Virus record (IMG/VR): IMGVR_UViG_3300046007_007724
Location: 1-35,786 of that record
Origin: a virus
Length of the DNA stretch: 35,786 nucleotides
Strand: one strand, 5' to 3'
Part shown: piece after piece, positions 15,783-23,909 of the stretch
Layout: each line of letters opens with the position of its first letter
Position numbering within the stretch: position 1 is the stretch's first letter
Position numbers and translations under genes: made by a program
The notes under the pieces: model-generated
Seen by the model: only the letters and a program-made list of their open reading frames with translations
Databases searched by the model: none
Told to the model about the DNA's origin: nothing

Positions 15783-16797
15783 TGTATTCCTTTAGTTTAT
15801 TAATTAATTGTTTTGCTGAAAAAAAGTTGTTATGTAATTTGCTTACCAATTGTGCAATTGGTTCGGACATATCTCGTTGTTCGTATTCTAATATTGCCTT
15901 TACAACCGAATCGATTGTGTCGGCACGTTTAAACAACGGTTCATACATTTCCGTATAAGATAATCTATTTGGTACTAAAGGACATGCTCCAGCACAAGCA
16001 GATTCATACATTGATATTCCCAATGTTTCTTGATCTGCGAAAGATACTGCAAATTTAGATTTACGAAGCAATTCGTGATATTCTGCTTTGTTTAAATTCA
16101 TCTCCATTGCTACACAAAATTGATAATGACTCAATTCAGGTCGTTTTGCTAATTCTTGAAATAAATCTAATCGTTTCTCTGGAGCAATTCTATGTGGAAA
16201 TACAATAATGTTTTCTTTTTCTGACCATAATTTAGGTGCAATCATCATTTCTGTATATTCCATTGGCCAACCGGTTCTGTCAAATGTCGGATCCAAGAAA
16301 ATATCATATGTTTTACGCATTAAATTAAAATGTGCAACAGTTGCTAACCAATTGTGATTAAATGCAGCGATGAATGCTTGTTCCGTATGTCGTATCCATG
16401 GTTTATCTCCCACGAGACGCCCTAAAAAGTCATTTGGGTCATATGAACCCGCGTGCCATAATCCGTGCGTTACAACAGGAATATTTAGTAATTCACTCAT
16501 GTATTTAACGTTAATGATACCCGGATGCCACGCATCGGTAAATATGATATGGTCTCCAGGCTTAATTCCTCCTTTTGTGAACAATTCAGCTAAACGATGT
16601 ATCTGAGTTGCTTTATACATATTGGTACCACCAAAGTTTAAGAATGCACCTGGAGTTGTAGATTCTGGAATATTGAAATCTCCTTCAATTACTTCCACTT
16701 CGAATCCATTATCTCGAAGCAATGCCGGGACATGCCATTTCCATTCGCAGGTATAACGAGTTGGCACTGCTTCTAAATCTACTAAAAATATTTTCAT
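15766..16797 (-). CDS. GT-B glycosyltransferase next to DpdA-like gene
   Basis: 343 residues from the ATG at 16797 (KIFLVDLEAVPTRY), one base after the stop of the T-fold gene; an ATG at 16821 would add eight residues. The C-terminal half has IVFPHRIAPEKRLDLFQEL and DQETLGISMYESACAG, the E-x7-E donor site of family 4 glycosyltransferases. The start of the DpdA-like gene overlaps its 3' end by 17 bases. It is far from the other glycosyltransferase block, so it may act on modified DNA bases rather than on a cell-surface glycan. Substrate unknown. Confidence 0.75.
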   Translation of the reverse strand: MKIFLVDLEAVPTRYTCEWKWHVPALLRDNGFEVEVIEGDFNIPESTTPGAFLNFGGTNMYKATQIHRLAELFTKGGIKPGDHIIFTDAWHPGIINVKYMSELLNIPVVTHGLWHAGSYDPNDFLGRLVGDKPWIRHTEQAFIAAFNHNWLATVAHFNLMRKTYDIFLDPTFDRTGWPMEYTEMMIAPKLWSEKENIIVFPHRIAPEKRLDLFQELAKRPELSHYQFCVAMEMNLNKAEYHELLRKSKFAVSFADQETLGISMYESACAGACPLVPNRLSYTEMYEPLFKRADTIDSVVKAILEYEQRDMSEPIAQLVSKLHNNFFSAKQLINKLKEYNERTK

Positions 16798-16798
16798 G

Positions 16799-17149
16799 TT
16801 ATCTTTCAATGATTGCTCCATTTTCCATATCTTCCCATACTTCTACTTTGTAAAGCGATGGAAATGATTCTAATAGCCATTCTCCAATCATTTCACACGA
16901 CATCGAACCAAATTCCAATACATTTGTTTCAGCACCACTAAATCCAATTCTAAGTCCTCGCTGTATCTTGCGATTTAATAAAATGAATTCTTCATCTCGG
17001 TCCGTATGCGTTACATTTGCATAACATCGGAATCCAAACATATGTCGATGTCTATCCGATAAAAATGCTACCTCAGGAAAAATGTCTTTAGCATCGGGCC
17101 AATTATGAAACCCTTCAATGCTAAATGTTACTACTACACTATATTTCAT
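16799..17149 (-). CDS. T-fold protein, QueD/6-pyruvoyl-tetrahydropterin synthase-like
   Basis: 116 residues. FSIEGFHNW with His15, LSDRHRHMF with His34 and His36, and a closing VEVWED with Glu106 fit the zinc triad and substrate-binding Glu of the 6-pyruvoyl-tetrahydropterin synthase fold; CEMIGEWLLESFP fits the conserved PTxExLAxWI helix. The usual catalytic Cys and the Asp-His pair are not visible. It is therefore a QueD relative that may bind a pterin or deazaguanine without the normal chemistry. It is co-transcribed with the glycosyltransferase and the DpdA-like gene. Confidence 0.65.
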   Translation of the reverse strand: MKYSVVVTFSIEGFHNWPDAKDIFPEVAFLSDRHRHMFGFRCYANVTHTDRDEEFILLNRKIQRGLRIGFSGAETNVLEFGSMSCEMIGEWLLESFPSLYKVEVWEDMENGAIIER

Positions 17150-17154
17150 ACTAT

Positions 17155-17183
17155 ATTATAAGTAATTTATCTATATTATCCAA
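17155..17183 (-). promoter_or_regulatory. Sigma70-like promoter, apparently leaderless, for T-fold/GT/DpdA unit
   Basis: Minus strand: -35 TTGGAT (17178-17183), 17-bp spacer, -10 TATAAT (17155-17160). The -35 box lies in the last codons and stop of the DNA polymerase gene. Five bases separate the -10 from the ATG. Confidence 0.55.
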
Positions 17184-19692
17184 ATGAAAAGAATTTTTTT
17201 GCGTTATTATTTTCCGGAAAAGCTCCCCAATTCATTGCCGAATAAAAATCATCTAACTTGTTTTGTAGTTCTTGTTTGAATATTTTATTACGATCGATGT
17301 ATTGTTCAACGAATTCAACAGTTTGCGTTGGATCTTCATAACCTCGAAGTGCCATTGTATCCATTCCGTACGGATTATCTCCTAAATATGCCCATTTTAC
17401 TTTTTCTCCATTTTGAATTGGAGTTATGTCTTTTACATTGTGCATATGCAAGAAATCATTGAAATTGATTGCTGCTTTAACGTGTGCTGGAGTTCCTTTT
17501 AAGTATCCGGTAAATGGTTTGCGTCCTTTGATAAATTTTGAAATTTCTTTAACTCCGGAATTTTTCATTACATTCAATATTTGTGAATTTTTCAAACCAG
17601 ATTTGAATTTATGAATCATATCAGAAGTTGTAGTTTTATCGCGTTCTTTAAGAATGTGCCACAATGTTTCTTTCATTATTTTCTTGAAATCTTCTGGAAA
17701 TGATGACCTAACGACATCCAACCCTTTAATATCTAATTTATCCGTAGGTTTACCTTCTTTGAAAATAACCCATTGTGCATATCGTTTTTTTGCAATCCAT
17801 AATCCAGATTTAGCAATGTATTCCTGTTTAATTTGAAAACGATGTGTTTTAGTATTGTGGAATCGGTCTGAATATATATCATACATTGCATTTACTTTGC
17901 GTTGGACTTCTGATGCAATTTCATTAGTACGATCAATCATAAATTGTTCATCAGTTTCATCACAATCCGGATAACGTGCTTTGATTAAAGGCAATGAAGA
18001 ACAAAATGTCGAATCCGTGTCTGTATAGAATGCAAACTCGGACTTCATACCCGTTGCATTGATAAAATGGTCTTGTCCTATTTCTGCGGCATAATGATTG
18101 TTAATTACCTTTGCAGAAAATTTAATTACACTTTGACCCGTTGCTGTAATAGCACCTGCATTATCTAAATCGTGGAATCTAAACGTTTTAAGTCCTAATA
18201 CTCCATAAAATGAGTTAAGCAATACTTTTTGTGTTAACTGCAATGCATCATAAAATTTATACTCTTCAGATCCTACTGCATATTCATCTCGTTTATCTTT
18301 GTATTCAACGCGTTCGTCAAACCATTTTTCAAGAATCGTTGGTAAGAATCCTCGAATGTCTGTGCGATATACTGCTCCGTTACTTGCAACCGTATACGCA
18401 TTATCTTGCAACCAGGTGCGGACATCTTGTGCAAATGTGCCATCTGCAAATGTTACTTGAGTTGCTTCCGGTTTCAATAAGCAAGTCTCATCCCAATTAT
18501 TAATAACAGTAACTTTTGTTTCAGGAGAAATATTTAAACCCATAATGATGCTAGGATACAATGAAGTTAAATCTAAGTCATAAATCCATTTGTATAATCC
18601 GGGAATTGGAGGCATTACATATGCTCCTGCCAACGCATCGGCTTCAGTTTCTTCTTCAACGAAACGAAATCTTTTATTTGGTGCAACTAATCCGTTGCGT
18701 TTTAAATCTACAACTGCAGCTCCATCCAAATACTTAGAGGCATAATATACATCTTCATATGGAACATGTCCTTTGTGACAAATTGTGCGTGCTAATGGTA
18801 TTAATTGAAGTTTTTCATCTAAATCGTGAACTAAATTAACATCGACCATGTTGTATTCAACAAATTTGTTGATATCGGTTGCAAATAATTGATTCAAATC
18901 TCCGTCATATTCAACTTTACCTCGATTCAATTCAAATTTAGCAACGGTGTCTAAACGATAATTAGCAAGTTCCGTATATGTGAATTTTTTATACAATGTT
19001 AAATAATCTAAACTCGAAACTCCAAATATTTTGTATCTTTCGCGATGTTTATTCCATTCAACAATTCCAGCTGGCGACAATTTTTTTATTGCCTGTGCTC
19101 CTAGGATATTTTTAATACGATTAATCAAATATGGAATATCGTAATTATCTGTATTCCATCCGGAAATTACAGTTGGTTTAATTTCTGCAAATATGTTGAT
19201 AAATCGAGTTAACATGGTAGCTTCTGAAGTAAATACTTCTACTACATAACCATCTCCTGCAAAACCCGCACAATTTAATCGACGTTCTTCGTCTAATAGC
19301 AATACGCGTCTATCGTTGTTAAATTTATCGTAATAAGCTATTGATGTAATTCTAGCACGTGCTTCCGTTGCCGTTGAATATCCATTTTCATCTCGTTCAG
19401 TTTCAATATCAAAAAAGAAATCTCTATGTCCTTTTGAAACTAAATCCGATTCATAATACAAATCAATTAATGTACGAACTTCTTCATTAATATCCGATTC
19501 ATATGCAGCTGAATTATCTTTGTGATTGCCATCGACTTTTGTTAATCGGGTTCCATCCAATGATACACATTCTCCGGAATTATTTGGCAAATATGCATAT
19601 GGTTTGAATGGAAACTTTTGGTGTCCTAATTCATCATCCCAAACATGCATTATGCCTGTTTTTTTATCGTAACCTATTGATTGATATGCCAT
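17176..19692 (-). CDS. Family B DNA polymerase with 3'-5' exonuclease, gp43-like
   Basis: 838 residues (T4 gp43 has 898). Exonuclease motifs: FFDIETE (Asp95, Glu97), WNTDNYD (Asn180, Asp185) and YNMVD (Tyr280, Asp284). Polymerase motifs: DLTSLYPS (374-381, motif A), KVLLNSFYG (489-497, motif B) and YTDTDS (556-561, motif C). All catalytic residues are intact, so it should be the proofreading replicase of this phage. The ATG is three bases after the phosphoribosyltransferase stop. Confidence 0.97.
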   Translation of the reverse strand: MAYQSIGYDKKTGIMHVWDDELGHQKFPFKPYAYLPNNSGECVSLDGTRLTKVDGNHKDNSAAYESDINEEVRTLIDLYYESDLVSKGHRDFFFDIETERDENGYSTATEARARITSIAYYDKFNNDRRVLLLDEERRLNCAGFAGDGYVVEVFTSEATMLTRFINIFAEIKPTVISGWNTDNYDIPYLINRIKNILGAQAIKKLSPAGIVEWNKHRERYKIFGVSSLDYLTLYKKFTYTELANYRLDTVAKFELNRGKVEYDGDLNQLFATDINKFVEYNMVDVNLVHDLDEKLQLIPLARTICHKGHVPYEDVYYASKYLDGAAVVDLKRNGLVAPNKRFRFVEEETEADALAGAYVMPPIPGLYKWIYDLDLTSLYPSIIMGLNISPETKVTVINNWDETCLLKPEATQVTFADGTFAQDVRTWLQDNAYTVASNGAVYRTDIRGFLPTILEKWFDERVEYKDKRDEYAVGSEEYKFYDALQLTQKVLLNSFYGVLGLKTFRFHDLDNAGAITATGQSVIKFSAKVINNHYAAEIGQDHFINATGMKSEFAFYTDTDSTFCSSLPLIKARYPDCDETDEQFMIDRTNEIASEVQRKVNAMYDIYSDRFHNTKTHRFQIKQEYIAKSGLWIAKKRYAQWVIFKEGKPTDKLDIKGLDVVRSSFPEDFKKIMKETLWHILKERDKTTTSDMIHKFKSGLKNSQILNVMKNSGVKEISKFIKGRKPFTGYLKGTPAHVKAAINFNDFLHMHNVKDITPIQNGEKVKWAYLGDNPYGMDTMALRGYEDPTQTVEFVEQYIDRNKIFKQELQNKLDDFYSAMNWGAFPENNNAKKFFSFG

Positions 19693-19695
19693 ATT

Positions 19696-20202
19696 TTAAT
19701 TTATTTTATAAATGTCGTGTAATTCTCTTTGTATTCCGTTGTTGTCTAATCCATACCCGTATATAAACTCGTCATCAATATCAAAGCCACAGAAATCAGT
19801 TAAATCTACGCCATTTTTTCGTTTGAATAATGTAACAACTTTTACCTCAGCAGGTTGTCGGCTGTTTATCATGAACAACGCTTCTAAAATTGTTGTTCCG
19901 GTGTCGCAAATATCATCAACTAAATATACTTGTTTTCCACGTAAATCTAATTCCAATTCTTTGAGACATGTAATACCACCGGAGTTATCTTGTCCTTCAT
20001 ATGATTTTAAACGTATAAAATCAATTTCACTTGTAACTCCCATTGCTCTTGTTAAATCTGAAAAGAAATGTATTGAGCCATTTAAAATACAAATCATCAC
20101 CGGAGGCAAACTTGATGCTGTTTTTTTATAATCTTGTGTAATCTGTACAGCAAGTTGCGTTACGCATTTTGCGATTTCGTCTTTCGTAATGAATTTTTCC
20201 AT
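19696..20202 (-). CDS. Hypoxanthine/guanine phosphoribosyltransferase-like enzyme
   Basis: 168 residues. VYLVDDICDTGTT (92-104) is the PRPP-binding motif of type I phosphoribosyltransferases, and the N-terminal region MICILNGSIHFFSDLTRAM with KSYEG is typical of the hypoxanthine-guanine group. It converts a free purine base plus PRPP to the nucleotide, salvaging bases from degraded host DNA. In this context it might also act on deazapurine bases; that is speculation. Its start overlaps the preceding membrane-protein gene by 43 bases. Confidence 0.85.
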   Translation of the reverse strand: MEKFITKDEIAKCVTQLAVQITQDYKKTASSLPPVMICILNGSIHFFSDLTRAMGVTSEIDFIRLKSYEGQDNSGGITCLKELELDLRGKQVYLVDDICDTGTTILEALFMINSRQPAEVKVVTLFKRKNGVDLTDFCGFDIDDEFIYGYGLDNNGIQRELHDIYKIN

Positions 20203-20408
20203 AACCTGTATATTCCAAATAGATTGATTGTTATGATAACTAAACTTAAAACCATATGGCTGATATTTTGAATATGTAAATCATAAACAATCCAACCGAT
20301 ATCGCCTAATATCCAATTAACCATTGCAGTTTTTGTAAAGCCAGTTGCGTTGGTAACATATCCAATTAATACCAACGCAGTGCTTATCCATCCTAATATT
20401 TCTATCAT
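20160..20408 (-). CDS. Small membrane protein with three hydrophobic segments
   Basis: 82 residues with predicted segments at about 3-20, 30-44 and 50-69, then a basic tail (KNSLRKTKSQNA). The GW/GY pattern (ILGWISTALVLIGYVTNATG) resembles small three-helix proteins of the SemiSWEET/CBU_0592 sort, but I cannot assign a family. The start overlaps the GroES-like stop by ATGA and the stop lies inside the phosphoribosyltransferase gene. Confidence 0.6.
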   Translation of the reverse strand: MIEILGWISTALVLIGYVTNATGFTKTAMVNWILGDIGWIVYDLHIQNISHMVLSLVIITINLFGIYRLWKNSLRKTKSQNA

Positions 20409-20704
20409 GGACGCGTATTTATCATTGCAATTTCATGTTCACGAACTAAAACATATTCTCCTGAATTTAACTGCACTTTCTTTTGTGAACCTAAATTTCC
20501 GGAATAAATTTTTACTCGATCTCCGGTTTTTACAGTCATTGGAATTTTATTTCCAGTTTGAGTAAATAAACCGTCGCCTACTGCATAAACATCGCATTCG
20601 ATATAATCATCCAATGAATTCATTATGATAATACCACTTTGAGTTTTATCTTGTTTTTCTAATTCCTTAAGGAGTACTTGATCTCCGATTGGTTTCCAAT
20701 TCAT
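20405..20704 (-). CDS. GroES-like cochaperonin
   Basis: 99 residues. The start WKPIGDQVLLKELEKQDKTQSGIII is the GroES N-terminus plus mobile loop, with SGIII in place of the GGIVL tripeptide that docks to GroEL. VYAVGDGLF and VKTGDRVKI follow, and the end GEYVLVREHEIAMI is the closing strand. No GroEL is seen, so it would work with host GroEL, as T4 gp31 does for capsid folding. Strong ribosome binding site AAAGGAAC nine bases before ATG. Confidence 0.88.
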   Translation of the reverse strand: MNWKPIGDQVLLKELEKQDKTQSGIIIMNSLDDYIECDVYAVGDGLFTQTGNKIPMTVKTGDRVKIYSGNLGSQKKVQLNSGEYVLVREHEIAMINTRP

Positions 20705-20718
20705 AACTTGTTCCTTTT

Positions 20719-20967
20719 TTATTTATTATACATTTGAGTAACTGATTCCGTTGTTATGTTATTACCAACTATGCGACCCGTTACAGTGGATCCGTCAATT
20801 ATAACAACACACGGTACATTTCTTACACCGTATTGTTCACAAGTTGTTTTATTTGTGTCAACATCGATGAATTGTATTGGCAATGTTTGCGATAACATTT
20901 CCATTCTTGGTTTTATTGCTTTGCATGGTCCGCACCATGTTGCTGTGAAATATAAAATTTTCTTCAC
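20719..20967 (-). CDS. Thioredoxin-like protein, GTG start
   Basis: 82 residues, shorter than bacterial thioredoxin (about 105) and lacking its N-terminal strand-helix. YFTATWCGPCKAIKP holds the WCGPC active site (11-15), and VRNVPC the cis-Pro loop. It begins with GTG, well supported by GAGGAG seven bases upstream inside the end of queE. It probably supplies electrons to the class II ribonucleotide reductase encoded further upstream. Confidence 0.9.
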   Translation of the reverse strand: MKKILYFTATWCGPCKAIKPRMEMLSQTLPIQFIDVDTNKTTCEQYGVRNVPCVVIIDGSTVTGRIVGNNITTESVTQMYNK

Positions 20968-20969
20968 GT

Positions 20970-21752
20970 TTAAACTCCTCGTTTTGTATCAAATGCAATG
21001 ATGTGGTCTCTTCCGGTCATGTTATAACCATGTTCCGCACACATATCAAATACAATTGGATACATTTTAATTAATTCATCTCTTGTATCGCCGGCTGGCA
21101 TAATATAAGTTTTTTCTTTCGGTATCAATAATTCTACTCGAAATGCTTCGATTTCTTCAAGGTTTTCCGGTGTTCCATCCCATACTGGCTTATAATGAAA
21201 ATCCGAATGATACATAATCATTTCGCGAGTTGCTTTTTTATTCAATCTGAATTTATTGTGTTGATCTATCATTTTTTGGTCCGTAATAGTTCCTTGTGGA
21301 GTTGGAACTCCTACAACCGGGATACTATTAACAAATTTAGGACTGATGCTAACTAATCCAATTGGATAATCAGTTTCGATAAAATGTGAACCTTCGGTTT
21401 CGATAGTAATAAGAATGTTTCTTTCATGTGCAAAATGTGTCAGTTCATTTACTAATGCAGGATGCATTGTCGGAGAGCCACCCGTTAACATCATTTCATT
21501 GATATGTGGATTTTCGTCGTATATCTTGATAATGTCATTAAACGTAAATACACCTTTTTCCGGATGAATGCTTGTATACCAACTGTCACACCACCCGCCT
21601 TCTCCAAAGAAACAACGATGCGTACAACCTGTAGTTCGAACTGCTATAGTTGGCCTACCAAATCGAGATCCTTCACTTTGTACGCAACGATAAAGTTCTA
21701 CGATTGGCAATGTTTTTGTGTAATCGGTAATTCTTTTAGAATGGGAGGTCAT
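20970..21752 (-). CDS. queE: 7-carboxy-7-deazaguanine synthase (QueE), radical SAM
   Basis: 260 residues. VELYRCVQSEGSRFGRPTIAVR is the QueE N-terminal signature. Cys43, Cys47 and Cys55 (GCTHRCFFGEGGWCDSWY) would bind the 4Fe-4S cluster, with spacing CX3CX7C in place of the common CX3CX2C. LTGGSP (89-94) is the SAM-binding GGE-like motif, and IETEGS follows. It converts 6-carboxy-tetrahydropterin to 7-carboxy-7-deazaguanine. It lies two genes after QueD in the same operon. Its ATG overlaps the end of the preceding gene by 17 bases. Confidence 0.87.
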   Translation of the reverse strand: MTSHSKRITDYTKTLPIVELYRCVQSEGSRFGRPTIAVRTTGCTHRCFFGEGGWCDSWYTSIHPEKGVFTFNDIIKIYDENPHINEMMLTGGSPTMHPALVNELTHFAHERNILITIETEGSHFIETDYPIGLVSISPKFVNSIPVVGVPTPQGTITDQKMIDQHNKFRLNKKATREMIMYHSDFHYKPVWDGTPENLEEIEAFRVELLIPKEKTYIMPAGDTRDELIKMYPIVFDMCAEHGYNMTGRDHIIAFDTKRGV

Positions 21753-22083
21753 CGTATGTTTCTTTCGTTATTAATGTATCAATTTTAGCAGATAATTGTT
21801 TGAATTGAGTTTCTAAATCAACAAGCCTTTGCAATATATCTCCACGAGATGCACTTGATACTTCTGGCTTTGATTCATTTCCGAAATATTCATCTAAGAA
21901 TGATACCGGATATGTAGCTACCATTTTGTATTCTTCGCGAACTAAATGTTCTGGCAAAGGTTCATAAATAATTTTAATGCCTTTTGCTTTTGCTGCATCA
22001 TTTACTTGTTTACCTAAACCGGTTTGTCTGGATGCTTGTCCTCTGTAATCATACAAGGATTTATATTGTTCACTACTGCTCAT
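21736..22083 (-). CDS. Unknown protein with SSB-like C-terminal tip
   Basis: 115 residues from the ATG at 22083 (MSSSEQYKSLYDYRGQ); an in-frame TTG at 22110 would add nine residues but has little support. The first part SLYDYRGQASRQTGLGKQV suggests a small alpha/beta domain; residues about 80-105 (LQRLVDLETQFKQLSAKIDTL) form a coiled coil. It ends YDDLPF, closely like the acidic tip DDDIPF of bacterial SSB that recruits replication and repair proteins. Lies between QueD and QueE; role unknown. Confidence 0.6.
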   Translation of the reverse strand: MSSSEQYKSLYDYRGQASRQTGLGKQVNDAAKAKGIKIIYEPLPEHLVREEYKMVATYPVSFLDEYFGNESKPEVSSASRGDILQRLVDLETQFKQLSAKIDTLITKETYDDLPF

Positions 22084-22549
22084 ATATACTTGAATTATTA
22101 TCGTTTTCAAAACATTCTACTTTGATGCATTTACATCGACCTGCATCTGTTTTTGCTAATACTTCATTGAACTTGTCAAATACCAATTTAGCACACGATT
22201 CGGCACCCATTTTATCTAATACACGAAGTGCACAAATTCCTTCCATGGACATTGTTTGAAACAAATCTAAATATGGGTCATCTTTTTCAATTAGCAACGT
22301 ATGATCCCACATATAATCCATCCAAGATTTTAATCCGTTACCTTTTGGTGCATCTTTAAATCCACCGTAATCAACTATCCAATTCATATCGTCAAGTTGA
22401 TTTTCTTCAATTGGTTCGTTTGATGCAAACCAAACTTTGAATTTCAAAGCATATCCATGTAATAATTCGCAATGAGAATGCGACGCACGCCATTGTCTTA
22501 ATGCTACTGAATAATTTTCGAATCGTTTTGTTGAAATGTATCTTGCCAT
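22073..22549 (-). CDS. queD: 6-carboxy-tetrahydropterin synthase (QueD)
   Basis: 158 residues from the ATG at 22549, which follows AAGGATAAA; an in-frame TTG at 22570 lies inside the upstream gene and is less likely. His24 or His26, Cys27 and His31 (SHSHCELLHGY) cover the zinc and catalytic Cys region; Asp82-His83 (WDHTLL) is the catalytic pair; VECFE near the end holds the substrate Glu. The normal HGH is HGY, so one zinc His is replaced by Tyr. It turns dihydroneopterin triphosphate into 6-carboxy-tetrahydropterin for QueE. Confidence 0.82.
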   Translation of the reverse strand: MARYISTKRFENYSVALRQWRASHSHCELLHGYALKFKVWFASNEPIEENQLDDMNWIVDYGGFKDAPKGNGLKSWMDYMWDHTLLIEKDDPYLDLFQTMSMEGICALRVLDKMGAESCAKLVFDKFNEVLAKTDAGRCKCIKVECFENDNNSSIYEQ

Positions 22550-22550
22550 T

Positions 22551-22961
22551 TTATCCTTCTTTACTATCAAATTTATAATCGTCTGGAGTTGATGTTTGCA
22601 TGTTGCATTTTACTACATTGAAAGTGGTAAATGGACGTGTTACAATTTTTACAATGTCATTGCGTTTTAACATTTCCAATTCCGGACATTCTAATGATAA
22701 CATGATGCGACAACGATTTAACATTGTTGCTGGAATTGATTTCAATAACTCAGGTGTTACTTCCAACGTAACGATATATCGGTCATCTAACATAACTTCT
22801 ATAAGATGCCAATCCGGTTTTGCTGTTAAGTAACTAATACACAGATAAATGTGCGGATATTCATCCCAATTTTCTGGTACCGTAGTTCTTATGAATACCG
22901 AGTCGATATCTGCTAATGGTCCTTCTACTTCTTTGCCGTAAAAATATTCTGCTCCAAACAT
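22551..22961 (-). CDS. Unknown protein, first gene of the queD-queE unit
   Basis: 136 residues, soluble, strand-rich (HIYLCISYLTAKPDWHLIEVMLDDRYIVTLEVTPELL). RCRIMLSLECPELEMLKRNDIVKIV suggests a second beta unit. No catalytic motif or family recognised. It has its own promoter and its stop is one base before the queD start codon, so it is likely made together with QueD and may be a partner or a regulator. Confidence 0.6.
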   Translation of the reverse strand: MFGAEYFYGKEVEGPLADIDSVFIRTTVPENWDEYPHIYLCISYLTAKPDWHLIEVMLDDRYIVTLEVTPELLKSIPATMLNRCRIMLSLECPELEMLKRNDIVKIVTRPFTTFNVVKCNMQTSTPDDYKFDSKEG

Positions 22962-22973
22962 ATGTTTTTATTT

Positions 22974-23001
22974 ATTATATGAAATTAATCAATCATTCCA
23001 A
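22974..23001 (-). promoter_or_regulatory. Sigma70-like promoter for queD-queE unit
   Basis: Minus strand: -35 TTGGAA (22996-23001), 16-bp spacer, -10 TATAAT (22974-22979), with the same TTTCATATAAT core seen at 9645 and 10859. The -35 lies in the last codons of the dehydrogenase gene. Twelve bases separate the -10 from the ATG. Confidence 0.5.
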
Positions 23002-23909
23002 ACCAAAAAGCTACGAATAAATTTCGAATCGCCATTTCTATGCAAAGATTCAGCAAATGCTTGTTTGTAGTCTTTAGCATCATATGCATTTGTCCAAACC
23101 CAATCGACATCTAAAACTCCTTGTTCAATTAGTTCTGGAGTTCGTTTCATTATGATAGGAAATGATTTGGATCTAGGAGATGGAAATGAATATTGTAAAT
23201 TTTTCCATAATGGTTTCCAAAATGTGGTATGTACTGGTTGATTGAATGATGCAGCTAAATATATATGTGCATTATCGTTAGCGACATTTGTTACAAGTTC
23301 GTAATTTTCTTGTTTACCACTTAATTCCAAAATAACGTCATATGTATCGCAAGTGTCAAACGTAACAAATTTAGCGCCAATTCGGTTCCATTGTTCTTCA
23401 TTATGATTTCCAATTACATGAATTGATAACTTTGGCATTATATGTTTAAGATATTGTGCAGCCAAATTCGATACAAACCCAGATCCAACTATTAGAATAC
23501 GTGTCATGTCAGCATGATGATTCCAAAAATATAATATTTGATTTGCAATGTTTACTGAACAAGCAACTGGCTCAATGATGTATTTTGTACTCAATTCTGG
23601 TACTCGAGTTGTATTAGGTTCCGTTGCATAAAAATAAGGAGAGTATGCTAAATCATCTCGCGATGCAACAAAATCACCTACTTTGAATTCCGTTATATCA
23701 GCACCAACTGATAAAACTTCGCCTACTGATTCGTGTCCGAAACAACCGTAAGGAATTTCAATTTTACCGGTGTATTGGTCGATATCACTTCGACAAATTC
23801 CGGTGTATTTAGTTTTAATTAATATTTGATCGGGACGCATTTCGCCTAAATCGAAATCGTAATCATTGATAGTTTCACCTCCGAAACTATGAAATATTTT
23901 TGTTTTCAT
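22989..23909 (-). CDS. Zinc-dependent medium-chain alcohol dehydrogenase-like oxidoreductase
   Basis: 306 residues. TGICRSDIDQYTGKIEIPYGCFGHESVGEVLSVG has the catalytic-zinc ligands Cys39 and His59-Glu60 (GHE) in the GroES-like domain; VGDFVASRDD follows. ILIVGSGFVSNLAAQYL (about 135-151) is the Rossmann NAD(P) site. It lacks the four-Cys structural zinc lobe and is shorter than usual (about 340-350). Probably oxidises or reduces an alcohol/aldehyde. Located between folE and queD and overlapping the Gfo/Idh gene by 23 bases, it may modify a precursor of the DNA base or of a sugar. Substrate unknown. Confidence 0.78.
   Translation of the reverse strand: MKTKIFHSFGGETINDYDFDLGEMRPDQILIKTKYTGICRSDIDQYTGKIEIPYGCFGHESVGEVLSVGADITEFKVGDFVASRDDLAYSPYFYATEPNTTRVPELSTKYIIEPVACSVNIANQILYFWNHHADMTRILIVGSGFVSNLAAQYLKHIMPKLSIHVIGNHNEEQWNRIGAKFVTFDTCDTYDVILELSGKQENYELVTNVANDNAHIYLAASFNQPVHTTFWKPLWKNLQYSFPSPRSKSFPIIMKRTPELIEQGVLDVDWVWTNAYDAKDYKQAFAESLHRNGDSKFIRSFLVWND

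Noticed and set aside
20725-20752. Further TATAAT promoter before the GroES-like gene
   Set aside because: TATAAT is present at the end of the thioredoxin gene, but the -35 position reads AACGGA or CAACGG, so it does not match the set.
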